Shown piece by piece: positions 47,765-56,831 of a stretch of DNA of 64,000 nucleotides. Both the position numbers and the translations under genes were made by a program. The notes under the pieces are model-generated. The model did no database searches and was not told where the DNA came from. It worked only from the letters and a program-made list of their open reading frames with translations. The DNA lies in NCBI GenBank assembly GCA_943914835.1, contig CALUDO010000005.1, positions 25,991 to 89,990 of the forward strand, read 5' to 3'. Position 1 is the stretch's first letter; each line of letters starts with the position of its first letter. The stretch is from an uncultured Eremococcus sp. GTDB taxonomy: Bacteria; Bacillota; Bacilli; Lactobacillales; Aerococcaceae.

Positions 47765-48280
47765 ATGGCTAGAAAATATTATGATGAACATGGTAACGAA
47801 GTAAAAAGACGTGGCGGTTGCCTCAAATGGATTGGGATTATTTTTATATTATTAATTGCAGTAGGTGTCGGAGGGTACTTCCTCACAGATAACAATTCAA
47901 CAGAAACCTCAAATCCTATCACCCAGTTAACGCAAGGTGATAAAGAAGAATCAAGTAAAGAGCCAGAAATTGAGGTTACTGCGACTGAAATAATGACTAC
48001 CTTTAATGATAACGAATTGAAAGGCAAAGAATTATATACCGGTAAATTAGCTAAGATTACAGGTACCGTTGGTGAAATTGGAGAATCATTAGGCCAAACA
48101 TATATCACCCTTAAAGATGAATCCAACCCTTACTCTATACTATCGCTACAATGTTACTTTAAAGAAGAAAACCAAGAAGGTTTATCTAATTTATCGGCCG
48201 GAGATACTGTCACATTAATTGGTACTATCGGAGAAAAATCTCTAAACGTAGCCGTTAAAGACTGTAAATTAGTTGATTAA
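47765..48280 (+). CDS. membrane-anchored OB-fold (tRNA_anti-like) protein
   Basis: 171 residues: a short basic cytoplasmic head, one membrane helix (about residues 20-42, LKWIGIIFILLIAVGVGGYF), a linker and an OB-like domain (about 75-171, AKITGTVGEIGESLGQTYIT ... AGDTVTLIGTIGEKSLNVAV). It is encoded on the lysogeny strand between immA and int, a frequent position for superinfection exclusion or lysogenic conversion genes. The function is inferred from position. Confidence 0.72.
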   Translation: MARKYYDEHGNEVKRRGGCLKWIGIIFILLIAVGVGGYFLTDNNSTETSNPITQLTQGDKEESSKEPEIEVTATEIMTTFNDNELKGKELYTGKLAKITGTVGEIGESLGQTYITLKDESNPYSILSLQCYFKEENQEGLSNLSAGDTVTLIGTIGEKSLNVAVKDCKLVD

Positions 48281-48284
48281 AATA

Positions 48285-48375
48285 AAAAAACACCCCACTC
48301 CCCTGTCGCCAAACAATCGGAGTGAGGTTATCCCATAAAGTCCCTGTTTAAAGGGCTCTTTATGTTGCTTATTTT
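48285..48375 (+). terminator. two hairpins between the OB-fold gene and int
   Basis: ACTCC/GGAGT with a long loop and then ATAAAG-CCC/GGG-CTTTAT, followed by TTGCTTATTTTA. At least the second can act as a terminator, separating int from the lysogeny operon. Confidence 0.55.
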
Positions 48376-48398
48376 ATCAAATTAAGGAGGAATAGACA

Positions 48399-49514
48399 AT
48401 GTGGGTTGAGAAGAGACCGAACGGAAAATTTAAATATTGTGAGAGATACAAAGACCCAGTGACTGGGAAAGATAGAAAAGTATCAATAACACTAACATCC
48501 AATTCAAATATCGCAAAGAATAAAGCCGTTCAAGAATTGAACAAACTCATTCAGAAGAAATCGAAAGAAAAGCGACCATTAAAATCGGCTACTTTTGGAG
48601 ATGTCGTCAAACAATTCATAGAAATCAAAGAGAAAGAAATAAAACCTAGTTCAATCTTCGCTTATCGGGACCGCTTGGGGCAAGTCGTTAAAGAAATAGG
48701 TGACGTACCCATGGAACGTTTGACCCCAGCATTAATAAACAATCTATTCCTTGATATGATTAAAGAATTGTCTTATTCCACTGTATCCAATCGTTTCAGA
48801 CTAACTAAGAATGTGATTGAATTTGCAGTTAAGTACGGTTATTTGGTTGAAGATAATATAACTCATAACATGACACTCCCTAAGATTAATAAGAAATCAA
48901 GAGGGGCTAATGATTATAAATACTTAGAGCCGCATCAATGGGAGATTCTCTTCGAAGCAATGGAACGGCAGCATCCAGAAATGACTACCATGTTTAAGTT
49001 ACAACTTCAAACTGGAATGAGATACAACGAATTATCATCCCTTAGAGATAAAGATATTGATTTTAACAAGAAAACAATCCACATTAAGCGAACATATGAC
49101 AATAAAAATAAGCTGTTCACCACCCCAAAGGGTAATGAGCAGCGAACAATTTACTTTAATAGCGATACATACAAGTTGCTTAGAAAGGCTGTTAAGGACA
49201 GCAAAATAAAAGCTATGGCTATGGGTGTTCGAACGGATTTAATATTCTTTACTAGAAACGGGAATCCAATTTCAATTTCAACTGCTAACGAAACTTTACA
49301 TAAATACGATCATCTATTCGAAGAGATAAACTTGACGACACATATTTTCAGACATACATTCATAACTCAAATGATTTCCAATAAAGTGGATATATCCTTG
49401 GTTTCTAAGCATGTGGGTCATCGTTCGATAGAAATAACCCAACGTATATATACTCATTTTAATGAAAAAATGAATAAAGAATTGAAAGAGGAGATAGCAA
49501 GGGTTAGTTTCTAG
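48399..49514 (+). CDS. int: tyrosine-type site-specific integrase
   Basis: 371 residues: an N-terminal arm-binding region (about 1-60), a SAM-like core-binding domain (about 65-160) and the catalytic domain with the first Arg in LQTGMRYNELSSL, HIFRHTFITQM and VGHRSIEITQRIYTHF (catalytic Tyr). The stop lies 83 bp from attR, and arm sites are immediately behind it. SD AAGGAGG. It catalyses integration into and excision from tRNA-Thr. Confidence 0.95.
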   Translation: MWVEKRPNGKFKYCERYKDPVTGKDRKVSITLTSNSNIAKNKAVQELNKLIQKKSKEKRPLKSATFGDVVKQFIEIKEKEIKPSSIFAYRDRLGQVVKEIGDVPMERLTPALINNLFLDMIKELSYSTVSNRFRLTKNVIEFAVKYGYLVEDNITHNMTLPKINKKSRGANDYKYLEPHQWEILFEAMERQHPEMTTMFKLQLQTGMRYNELSSLRDKDIDFNKKTIHIKRTYDNKNKLFTTPKGNEQRTIYFNSDTYKLLRKAVKDSKIKAMAMGVRTDLIFFTRNGNPISISTANETLHKYDHLFEEINLTTHIFRHTFITQMISNKVDISLVSKHVGHRSIEITQRIYTHFNEKMNKELKEEIARVSF

Positions 49515-49515
49515 T

Positions 49516-49534
49516 GCCCCCTACTTGCCCCCTA
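49516..49534 (+). promoter_or_regulatory. candidate integrase arm-binding site (right end)
   Basis: GCCCCCTACTTGCCCCCTA, 18 of 19 bases identical to 11262-11280 and in the same orientation, directly after the int stop codon. Confidence 0.65.
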
Positions 49535-49596
49535 GGGTAATTTATACAGAAAATAAAAATTAAAAAATGTATCGTAAACGTTGATATAACAACGAT

Positions 49597-49648
49597 ATGC
49601 CGGCTGCAGGATTCGAACCTGTGACCTACGCGTTACGAGTGCGTTGCT
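49597..49648. repeat. attR core (within tRNA-Thr)
   Basis: 52 bases identical to attL at 11105-11156. An imperfect inverted repeat CGTTG-N6-CAACG (49579-49594) lies just outside on the phage side. Confidence 0.95.
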
Positions 49649-49670
49649 CTACCAGCTGAGCTAAGCCGGC
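49598..49670 (-). tRNA. tRNA-Thr (anticodon CGT)
   Basis: 73 nt without an encoded CCA. The minus strand folds as a standard cloverleaf: acceptor GCCGGCT/AGCCGGC, D stem GCTC/GAGC, anticodon loop CTCGTAA with CGT, and T arm CAGGTTCGAATCCTG. The phage copy of its 3' part keeps the gene intact at attR. Confidence 0.97.
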
Positions 49671-49753
49671 CAAGTTTTCTAGGCCTTCAAACACCTTGCT
49701 TTAATGGCTATAAACAAGACACCTTATAGACCTACAACCACCATATAATAAAG

Positions 49754-49783
49754 TAAAAAGCCTTGATGGTCAAGGCTTTTTGG
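49754..49783. terminator. terminator after msrA
   Basis: AAAAAGCCTTGA and its complement TCAAGGCTTTTT around a 3-6 nt loop, 5 bp beyond the msrA stop; T-rich on both strands. Confidence 0.85.
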
Positions 49784-49787
49784 GGGT

Positions 49788-50315
49788 CTATTTTTCTTTA
49801 TGGGCTTCAATAAAGGCTTTTCGACCAGACCCAACCGCATAGCGTTGGTAGTGGTCTTGGTTCTTACGATAGAAGTCTTGATGGTATTCTTCAGCCTCAT
49901 AGAAGGGTTCTGCCGGTTCGATTGGAACAACAATGGGTTGACTATAACGCCCACTTGCGTCCAATTTCTTTTTAGATGCTTCAGCTTCTGCCTTTTGGTC
50001 GTCCGTCGTATAGTAAATAACTGGACGATAGGAAGAACCACGATCACCAAATTGGCCCTCAGCATCAGTGGGGTCCATAGAAGACCAGTAAATATCAAGT
50101 ATAGTATTATAAGAAATTTTGGCTGGATCATACACAATCCGAACAGCTTCCGTATGGCCAGTTCGACCAGTACAAACTTGTTCATAGGTTGGATTCGGTA
50201 CATGCCCTCCAGTATAACCTGACCGAACAGATTCAACCCCATCCCATTGGTCAAAGGGGTGGACCATACACCAGAAACAGCCACCAGCAAAAATTGCCAC
50301 TTGCTTATCACTCAT
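49788..50315 (-). CDS. msrA: peptide-methionine (S)-S-oxide reductase
   Basis: 175 residues from ATG 50315 (MSDKQVAIFAGGCFWCMVHP), which has AAAGG 9 nt upstream; three further in-frame codons lie between. The catalytic motif GCFWC is near residue 12, followed by GYTGGHVPNPTYEQVC and later AEEYHQDFYRKN. It repairs oxidised methionine. There is no fused MsrB domain. Confidence 0.94.
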   Translation of the reverse strand: MSDKQVAIFAGGCFWCMVHPFDQWDGVESVRSGYTGGHVPNPTYEQVCTGRTGHTEAVRIVYDPAKISYNTILDIYWSSMDPTDAEGQFGDRGSSYRPVIYYTTDDQKAEAEASKKKLDASGRYSQPIVVPIEPAEPFYEAEEYHQDFYRKNQDHYQRYAVGSGRKAFIEAHKEK

Positions 50316-50329
50316 CAGAATCATCCTTT

Positions 50330-51676
50330 CTAATTAAACAAATTCACAAAGAAAGACCGTAAATCTCGCATCAAATCATTGAAGGAGTCAGACAAGGTCC
50401 GCCAGAAACTTGTCCAAGACGAAGCCTGGTCAACCTCTTTAGCCACTGTGACTTCAGCTTGGTTGCCCCGACAAGAGGCCAGGGAACCTAGACTCGGCGT
50501 ATTCAAAGCATCTATTTTCATGTAGCCAACCAAAGTATTCTCTTTCACTGGAGCCATTAAATTATTCTGCTTATCGAAGTACTGGTAATCTGGCAAGAAA
50601 TTATAGGTCATTTGAGGCGCAGTATCAATCACTGGAACTACAATAGAGACATCATGTCGATATTTGAAGTCTACTGACCGGTCCACACCTCCCCGAACTC
50701 GGGTCTGACCAATATGTTCAATCTTATCTCCAGCCTTAGCAATCTTCTCTACCCGGTAAGAAGAGTAGGTTTCTTGGAGCAAGTCTGTCATAGCATGGTA
50801 CATTTGATCTGGATCATCATAACCCAGAGAAACCCCAATCAGACCTAGATCATCCCGTTGGCTGGTTGAAACAATTGATTGTAATTCTTCTTGGGAGTCA
50901 TCCACCATAAGACCTGTGGCCAAATCATAATCATATTCTCCACCAGAAACCAAGAGATTGGCGTTGTTCATATCAAAGGCATCCTCAGAATCCTTCACAA
51001 AGGTGTCTATATCTTTCTGGCTGTATTGACCAATGTCTGGATAGACTTCCAGCAGGTGATAAGCAATTGTAGCAAGGACCTCTGTTGACATCCGGTTGAC
51101 TTGCTTTTCCGTCTGTTTGAGCGAATTGGTCTCCAAGGAAGCATCCAGGTCTTCCTTGGTCAAACCCGTCGCATTATAAATCTCGAAATCATCTTCCTGC
51201 CACTCTGTCAGTTGATCCCGCATCAATTCCACAAACTTGTCCTCATCTGGCTCAATCATCTGTGCTAGGGCTAAACTAGCTCCATTGGCCGATTGGACCA
51301 AAACGGCTTGGACCAAATCTTCCAACTTGTAGTCATAATCCTGCCGCAAGGGAACATTATTAATATCATAATTCTGACTTAATTGATAAGCCTGTTCAGA
51401 GATAGGAACCGAGCTATCCATCGTCAAATCACCATGGTCCACCGCCTCCATGACCAGGTAGAGGGTCAACAGTTTGGTCAAATCACCCACGGCCACTAAA
51501 CTATCCGTGTTCTGTTCAAATAGGATTTGCCCGTTCTTACTATCAACGACCATAGCTGACAGGGAAGGGTCTACCTTATAATTTGCAAACCGCTCCTGGC
51601 CAGATGCTAAAGTCCCTCCAGACCACAGACTAGCGACCAGAAGACAGAAAATCATTAAATACTTATTTACACGCAT
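50330..51676 (-). CDS. DacA-like D-Ala-D-Ala carboxypeptidase homologue, probably inactive
   Basis: 448 residues: a signal peptide (about 1-25), a peptidase S11-type domain (about 35-280), a C-terminal PBP5-like beta domain and an amphipathic C-terminal end (SFNDLMRDLRSFFVNLFN). The S11 domain aligns well (LSAMVVDSKNGQILFEQNTD, EDLVQAVLVQSANGASLALA), but the nucleophile motif SxxK reads DLTK in VGDLTKLLTLY, and KTG reads ATG in YDLATGLMVDD; only SAN is kept. It may be a pseudoenzyme that regulates wall synthesis. Confidence 0.8.
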   Translation of the reverse strand: MRVNKYLMIFCLLVASLWSGGTLASGQERFANYKVDPSLSAMVVDSKNGQILFEQNTDSLVAVGDLTKLLTLYLVMEAVDHGDLTMDSSVPISEQAYQLSQNYDINNVPLRQDYDYKLEDLVQAVLVQSANGASLALAQMIEPDEDKFVELMRDQLTEWQEDDFEIYNATGLTKEDLDASLETNSLKQTEKQVNRMSTEVLATIAYHLLEVYPDIGQYSQKDIDTFVKDSEDAFDMNNANLLVSGGEYDYDLATGLMVDDSQEELQSIVSTSQRDDLGLIGVSLGYDDPDQMYHAMTDLLQETYSSYRVEKIAKAGDKIEHIGQTRVRGGVDRSVDFKYRHDVSIVVPVIDTAPQMTYNFLPDYQYFDKQNNLMAPVKENTLVGYMKIDALNTPSLGSLASCRGNQAEVTVAKEVDQASSWTSFWRTLSDSFNDLMRDLRSFFVNLFN

Positions 51677-51810
51677 GTCTTCACCCTAGATTCTTATAAA
51701 TTTCGTTACCATCTATTCTACCATGTTCCCGAGGCCAACAACATGCTAATTTTCAACTGTAAAGATAACGTTACAGAAAGTATTAATCAAACTATATGAA
51801 GCGACCCCTC

Positions 51811-52833
51811 TTAAGACAAGTCCTGGGTAACAGCTTCGAGCATGGCTATTTGTGCCAGGGTTTCTTGGTCTTTGACCAGCTTTTCTTCACCCTCTACTAA
51901 AGACGCATAGACCCCGTCGTATAAGCGACCATAGTCTCCAACTTGAGAGACAACTTTCTCCTCATGGTAGATGCCTTGGGTATCCAGATAGGTTACTTGT
52001 CCATAATCCTCTACCTGGTCGATTCCAAAGTCAGGATGGTCTGGTCCTGGTAGGTAAAAGTGTTTCAAATCGGTCTCCTGCTTATCCTTAGAAGCCTTAA
52101 TAAAACAACCCCGGTCCCCATAAACGACAAAGCTAGGTCGTGGTTTGATGCGGAAATAAGAGGACTTCACTGACACCTTAAGGGGAGACTGGTAGAATAA
52201 ATCAATATCAAAATAATCATTCATCCGACCGGGTCCTAACAATTGCTTAACATCATAGGTGTAGGACTTGGGTTTCCCGAAGTAGGAAATCACTTGATCC
52301 AAGGTATGACAGGCATGCCCGTAAACAAAAGAATCCATTCGTTGATACTTAGGCGTTTCCAGAGGAACTTGGGGGCGGAAATAATCAAAGTGCATTTCCA
52401 CTTCTTGAACCTGACCTAATTTACCAGATTCAATGACTTTTTGTACCGTTAAGAAGTCCGAGTCGAAACGTCGGTTCTGATAGGCTTGAATGAAGAGTCC
52501 CTTTTCCTTGGCCAAGGTAAAGAGGTCTTCAGCCTGGTCCAGACTTTGTGTAAAAGGCTTCTCCAATAGAACATGCTTCCCACGTTCTAGGGCTTCTTTG
52601 GCTAAGTCATAGTGAGTGGCAGGTGGAGTGGTAATAACTACCAAATCAATTTCCGGATCATCATAGATTGTCTCTTTATCATCTACATAATCGACACCAT
52701 CAATCCGGTCCCAGTCCTCCTTTAACCGCCGTTCAAAAATTCGCTTGACCCTAAATTCAGGGCGAATTAAGACATAGGGTAGGTGGTAACGGTTAGTTGA
52801 CTTGCCATTGCCGATATAGGCCAGTGTTAACAT
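51811..52833 (-). CDS. Gfo/Idh/MocA family oxidoreductase
   Basis: 340 residues: an N-terminal Rossmann fold (LTLAYIGNGKSTNRYHLPYV, then DLVVITTPPATHYDLAKEAL) with the EKP motif in HVLLEKPFTQSL, and a C-terminal substrate domain with HACHTLDQVISYFGKP. The family oxidises sugars or inositol-like substrates with NAD(P). Monocistronic, with SD AAGGAGG. Substrate unknown. Confidence 0.88.
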   Translation of the reverse strand: MLTLAYIGNGKSTNRYHLPYVLIRPEFRVKRIFERRLKEDWDRIDGVDYVDDKETIYDDPEIDLVVITTPPATHYDLAKEALERGKHVLLEKPFTQSLDQAEDLFTLAKEKGLFIQAYQNRRFDSDFLTVQKVIESGKLGQVQEVEMHFDYFRPQVPLETPKYQRMDSFVYGHACHTLDQVISYFGKPKSYTYDVKQLLGPGRMNDYFDIDLFYQSPLKVSVKSSYFRIKPRPSFVVYGDRGCFIKASKDKQETDLKHFYLPGPDHPDFGIDQVEDYGQVTYLDTQGIYHEEKVVSQVGDYGRLYDGVYASLVEGEEKLVKDQETLAQIAMLEAVTQDLS

Positions 52834-52848
52834 AAGCTCCTCCTTATC

Positions 52849-52878
52849 AAAAAAGACATGAGATTATCATGTCTTTCT
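52849..52878 (-). terminator. terminator after the DUF1129 gene
   Basis: AAAGACATGA/TCATGTCTTT stem with a 5-nt loop and, on the minus strand, a run of six T. Confidence 0.85.
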
Positions 52879-52881
52879 GGC

Positions 52882-53811
52882 TTAGAATACAGTTCCACGA
52901 ATATTTAATTTCTTCTTCAAATAGAAACGCAAGGCAAAGGTAAATCCACCAATCATAATATAGAGGGCCGGTGGCAAGATAGGATTCAAGGACTGAGGGA
53001 GAAGATTGCCGGAGAGGGAAATCGCCGCAAACCATACCAACATGCTAGAAATAGACACTAAGAAATATTTACCGTAGCCCTTCTTACCTTTTGGTCCGTT
53101 AGGATTAGGCAGGTGTTTAGCAGTCATCATCATGGCATAACCAGCTACAATATAGTTAATGATTAAGGTTAAGAGACCCATATAGATTCCTTGGTTGCTT
53201 TCTCCAACCCTCATCATTGAAATTCCAGTCAAGACCGTAAAGACAGATCCTAAGAGAAGGCCTCCATCAAGGACCAAGAGACCATCCGACGACCGACCCT
53301 CTGCTTGATTAGGGTCGCTGGGCTCTAGATTTTTATCCAAGACTGATTGAACCACTTCGGTTGGGGTTCCATAAATATGCCGGGCAGTCTGCCCAGACTC
53401 TTGACCTTCTAAGAGGGTGGCGACCATTTCTTGGTAGACATCGCCCCGAACTTGATGGTGAAGGTCTTGGGACAAACGTTTATCAATATTCATCATGAAT
53501 TGTTGATTCTTACGTGTTAAGTGGTTGAAGTCATCATTACTGACACCAGCCAGAACTTGAGAAGGTTCGCTCAACCTATCTTTGGCTTGTCTTAGGTCTT
53601 GGCCGCCTTCAGATGCAGCCAGTTGGTCTCCGCCCTGAGATACTCCACTCCCTGTCACTTCTTTTTCTTCATCTAAGGTGACAGCTGGTTTGTCTTGATC
53701 CTTAAGACCTGTTTGAACTTGGCTCTCGGCAGCCTGTATGTCTTTTTCACTCTTAAGTTCTTGACCTGCCTTACTTATATTTTCTTCTACTTTGAATTGT
53801 TCTTCAGTCAT
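52882..53811 (-). CDS. DUF1129 family membrane protein
   Basis: 309 residues: a long charged, partly coiled-coil N-terminal half (residues 1-180, with LTRKNQQFMMNIDKRLSQDL) and a C-terminal half with four or five membrane helices. The protein matches DUF1129, which is regularly found beside ychF in Lactobacillales. It starts 11 bp after the ychF stop, so it is in the par/ychF operon. The N-terminal region is longer and more Q/S/D-rich than usual. Confidence 0.83.
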   Translation of the reverse strand: MTEEQFKVEENISKAGQELKSEKDIQAAESQVQTGLKDQDKPAVTLDEEKEVTGSGVSQGGDQLAASEGGQDLRQAKDRLSEPSQVLAGVSNDDFNHLTRKNQQFMMNIDKRLSQDLHHQVRGDVYQEMVATLLEGQESGQTARHIYGTPTEVVQSVLDKNLEPSDPNQAEGRSSDGLLVLDGGLLLGSVFTVLTGISMMRVGESNQGIYMGLLTLIINYIVAGYAMMMTAKHLPNPNGPKGKKGYGKYFLVSISSMLVWFAAISLSGNLLPQSLNPILPPALYIMIGGFTFALRFYLKKKLNIRGTVF

Positions 53812-53822
53812 TTCTTAATCTC

Positions 53823-54923
53823 CTAAACGTTGAACCTAAATAGCATAATATCGCCGTCTTTAACGAGGTAATCTTTACCTTCAGACCGGTAACGGCCAGC
53901 ATCGCGAGCCGCATGCATGGACCCATACTCCATCAAATCATCATAGTGAACGGTCTCAGCCCGAATAAATCCGCGTTCAAAGTCTGTATGAATAATACCG
54001 GCAGCCTGTGGCGCCTTCATGCCCATTCTAAAGGTCCAAGCTCGGACTTCCTGCTCTCCCGCTGTGAAATAAGTTCCTAGACCTAGGAGAGAATAAGTCG
54101 CTTGGATGAGCCGGTCCAAACCAGATTCTTCGAGGCCAAAGTCTTCTAAAAAAGCAGCCTTCTCTTCATCATCTAGAACAGCAATCTCTTCTTCCAAAGA
54201 TGCGCACACCGGAACCACCTGTGCTCCTTGCTGACTAGCCAGGTCTTGAACTTCTGCCAAGAAAGGATTCTGACTAGGGTCTGCAATCTCTTCTTCTCCA
54301 ATATTAGCAACATAAAGCATTTTCTTTGAAGTTAAAAGGAAGAGATTACGCACTAGGGGCATTTGTTCCTTAGTGAATTCAATGGAGTTGGCCATTTGGT
54401 TAGATTCCAAGGCCTCCTTCAAAATTTCTAGCACTTCTAATTCAGCGACCGCCTCGGGGTCTTTAATCCGGGCTTGTTTCTCCACACGGCCAATGCGTTT
54501 ATCAACCGTCTCCAGGTCCGCAAGAATCAGCTCTAAGTTAATAGTTTCAATATCAGATACGGGATCTACCTTACCTGAGACATGGGTAATATTTCCATCT
54601 TCAAAACAACGAACGACATGACAGATGGCATCCACTTGACGAATATTGGAAAGAAATTTATTTCCCAGACCTTCCCCTTTTGAGGCTCCCTTAACAATTC
54701 CGGCTATATCCGTGAATTCAAAGGTAGTGGGAACGATTTTCTTGGGTTGAACTATATTACTAATATCTTGCAGACGTTTATCAGGTACTTCAACGACGCC
54801 GACATTAGGATCAATGGTGGCGAAGGGGTAGTTAGCTGCTTCGACACCTGCCTTGGTAATGGCATTAAATAGGGTTGATTTACCAACATTAGGCAAACCG
54901 ACAATTCCGGCAGTTAATGGCAT
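53823..54923 (-). CDS. ychF: redox-regulated ATPase YchF
   Basis: 366 residues of the Obg-like YchF family: G1 GLPNVGKSTLFNA, G3 FTDIAGIVKGASKGEG, the family-specific nucleotide specificity region, a helical arm, and the C-terminal TGS-like domain AWTFRMGMKAPQAAGIIH, ending DIMLFRFNV. It binds ribosomes and hydrolyses ATP; involved in stress response. Confidence 0.95.
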   Translation of the reverse strand: MPLTAGIVGLPNVGKSTLFNAITKAGVEAANYPFATIDPNVGVVEVPDKRLQDISNIVQPKKIVPTTFEFTDIAGIVKGASKGEGLGNKFLSNIRQVDAICHVVRCFEDGNITHVSGKVDPVSDIETINLELILADLETVDKRIGRVEKQARIKDPEAVAELEVLEILKEALESNQMANSIEFTKEQMPLVRNLFLLTSKKMLYVANIGEEEIADPSQNPFLAEVQDLASQQGAQVVPVCASLEEEIAVLDDEEKAAFLEDFGLEESGLDRLIQATYSLLGLGTYFTAGEQEVRAWTFRMGMKAPQAAGIIHTDFERGFIRAETVHYDDLMEYGSMHAARDAGRYRSEGKDYLVKDGDIMLFRFNV

Positions 54924-54941
54924 TGGGTCACACTCTTTCTA

Positions 54942-55160
54942 TTATTCTACTGAATCTTCTACTGAGTCTTGATGTTTCTCAATCACACGTTTCATCTTCT
55001 TATCAAAATCTCGGCGGGTCAGAGTTACAATGTGGCGGCAATGCTCACATCGAATTCGAATATCCATTCCCATCCGAATAATTTGCCAACGGTTGGTTTG
55101 GCATGCGTGTGGTTTTTTCATTTCGACTATGTCGAATTTATCATAATCCTTTTGGTTCAA
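54942..55160 (-). CDS. DUF951 family protein
   Basis: 72 residues with KKPHACQTNRWQIIRMGMDI and RCEHCRHIVTLTRRDFDKKM, a small zinc-ribbon-like fold with CxxC. It is conserved between parB and ychF in many Firmicutes. Function unknown, probably nucleic-acid related. Confidence 0.9.
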   Translation of the reverse strand: MNQKDYDKFDIVEMKKPHACQTNRWQIIRMGMDIRIRCEHCRHIVTLTRRDFDKKMKRVIEKHQDSVEDSVE

Positions 55161-55188
55161 GGGCTTACCTCCCCATCCTTTCCTGTTA

Positions 55189-56064
55189 TTATAACTGAAT
55201 ATCTAACAAATCTAAAATCCGTATTAAATCGGATTCTGACAAGAATTCAATCTCAATCTTCCCTTTATTCCCCCGCTGATGAATTTTGGTCGTCGTTCCA
55301 AAATACTCCTGCATCTGTTCTTCTAAAGCTAGGAGGTGGGAAGATTTACTCTCCTCTTTGCTAGGCTTGGCCTTTGCTTGCTTAACTTCTTCATTGGCCT
55401 TAGCCACTAAATCCTCCAACTGACGCACAGTCAGTTTACCAGTAATCACCTTTTTGGCTAAAGGGACCATCTTGGACTTATCCTTCAGACTAAGCAAGGT
55501 CCGTGCCTGTCCCATGGAAAGTTGATCATTAGACACTAAGGCTTTAATCTCTTCCGGCAGTGACAAGAGACGGAGGTAATTAGCAATATAAGGACGACTC
55601 TTACCAATCCGTTCTGCGACTTGGGCCTGGGTTAGGTTCAACTTATTCATAAAAATACTATAAGCCTCTGCTTCCTCCAAAGGACTAAGGTCTTCCCGTT
55701 GGAGGTTCTCTACGACTGCAATTTCAATCATAGCTTCTTCATCCAATTGCCGAATAATAGCGGGGATCGTCTCTTTACCCGCTAAACGGCTGGCCCGAAC
55801 CCGTCGTTCACCTGCAATCAGTTCATAGCCCTTTATTGTAGATTGACGCACAATAATTGGTTGGAAGACACCTGATTGCTTAATTGAATCCGCTAGCTCT
55901 TGCAAGGCCTCTTCATTAAAGTGTTTCCGGGGCTGGTAAGGATTGGGACGGATTTGAGCTAATTCAATTTCTTCAACAACTTCATTTTCTCCAGGAGTCT
56001 CTTCATAACTAGAGAAGAGGGCATCCATTCCTCGCCCAAGTGATCCTTTACGTTTATTTGTCAT
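55189..56064 (-). CDS. parB: chromosome partitioning protein ParB (Spo0J)
   Basis: 291 residues from ATG 56064 (MTNKRKGSLGRGMDALF), which overlaps the parA stop region; an earlier in-frame TTG is less likely. ParB/Srx CTPase domain with IRPNPYQPRK and the CTP motif AGERRVRASRLAG, then the HTH (LTQAQVAERIGKSRPYIANY) that reads parS, and a C-terminal dimer domain. Works with ParA in origin segregation. Confidence 0.95.
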   Translation of the reverse strand: MTNKRKGSLGRGMDALFSSYEETPGENEVVEEIELAQIRPNPYQPRKHFNEEALQELADSIKQSGVFQPIIVRQSTIKGYELIAGERRVRASRLAGKETIPAIIRQLDEEAMIEIAVVENLQREDLSPLEEAEAYSIFMNKLNLTQAQVAERIGKSRPYIANYLRLLSLPEEIKALVSNDQLSMGQARTLLSLKDKSKMVPLAKKVITGKLTVRQLEDLVAKANEEVKQAKAKPSKEESKSSHLLALEEQMQEYFGTTTKIHQRGNKGKIEIEFLSESDLIRILDLLDIQL

Positions 56065-56818
56065 TAGCAATCACTTCCTTCGCAAGCTCTAAGTAACGTT
56101 CAGCTCCCCGGGATTTGGGATCATAATCAATAATCGACTGACCAAAGGAAGGTGCTTCAGATAAACGGACATTCCGCGGAATCATCGTCTGATAGACCTT
56201 CTCTTGGAAGTACTTACGAACCTCATCCACCACTTCAAAGCCTAAATTGGTTCGGGCATCTAACATGGTAATCAAGACACCTTCAATACGGAAGTTGCGA
56301 TTATAGGTCTTCTGTACCAAACGAATAGTGTTTAATAGTTGGGTCAAGCCTTCCATGGCATAGTATTCAGCTTGAACAGGAATCAAAATTGTATGACTGG
56401 CTGTAAAGGCATTGATGGACAATTGTCCCAGGCTAGGTGGGCAATCGACCAGGATATAATCATAGTCATCCCGAACATCTGCAATCGCATCCTTTAATCG
56501 ATTCTCCCGGTTCTTGATACCCACCAATTCTAGTTCGGCCGCAGCTAATTGAATGGTTGAAGGAATCAGGTCAAGATTTTCCCGACTGGTTTGACAAATC
56601 GCTTCTTGGACAGGCACCTGGTCAACTAAGACTTCATATAAACTATATTTAACATCTCCTCGGTGAACGCCCAGACCAGAAGTCGCGTTTCCTTGGGAGT
56701 CACTATCAATAATCAGAACCCGTTTGCCTAGACTGGCTAAAGCAGCGCCTAGATTAACAGTCGTGGTGGTCTTTCCTACGCCACCTTTTTGATTTCCAAC
56801 GGCAATCATCTTTCCCAT
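56054..56818 (-). CDS. parA: chromosome partitioning ATPase ParA (Soj)
   Basis: 254 residues with the deviant Walker A KGGVGKTTTTVN, Walker A' DSDSQGNATSGLG and Walker B DYILVDCPPSLG. It overlaps parB by 11 bp and follows rsmG by 13 bp. Confidence 0.95.
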   Translation of the reverse strand: MGKMIAVGNQKGGVGKTTTTVNLGAALASLGKRVLIIDSDSQGNATSGLGVHRGDVKYSLYEVLVDQVPVQEAICQTSRENLDLIPSTIQLAAAELELVGIKNRENRLKDAIADVRDDYDYILVDCPPSLGQLSINAFTASHTILIPVQAEYYAMEGLTQLLNTIRLVQKTYNRNFRIEGVLITMLDARTNLGFEVVDEVRKYFQEKVYQTMIPRNVRLSEAPSFGQSIIDYDPKSRGAERYLELAKEVIANDK

Positions 56819-56831
56819 GTAGGTGTCCTCC

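Noticed and set aside
49724..50311. A 195-codon minus-strand frame covering msrA
   Set aside because: It lies in another frame of a clear msrA gene, has no SD and no family features.
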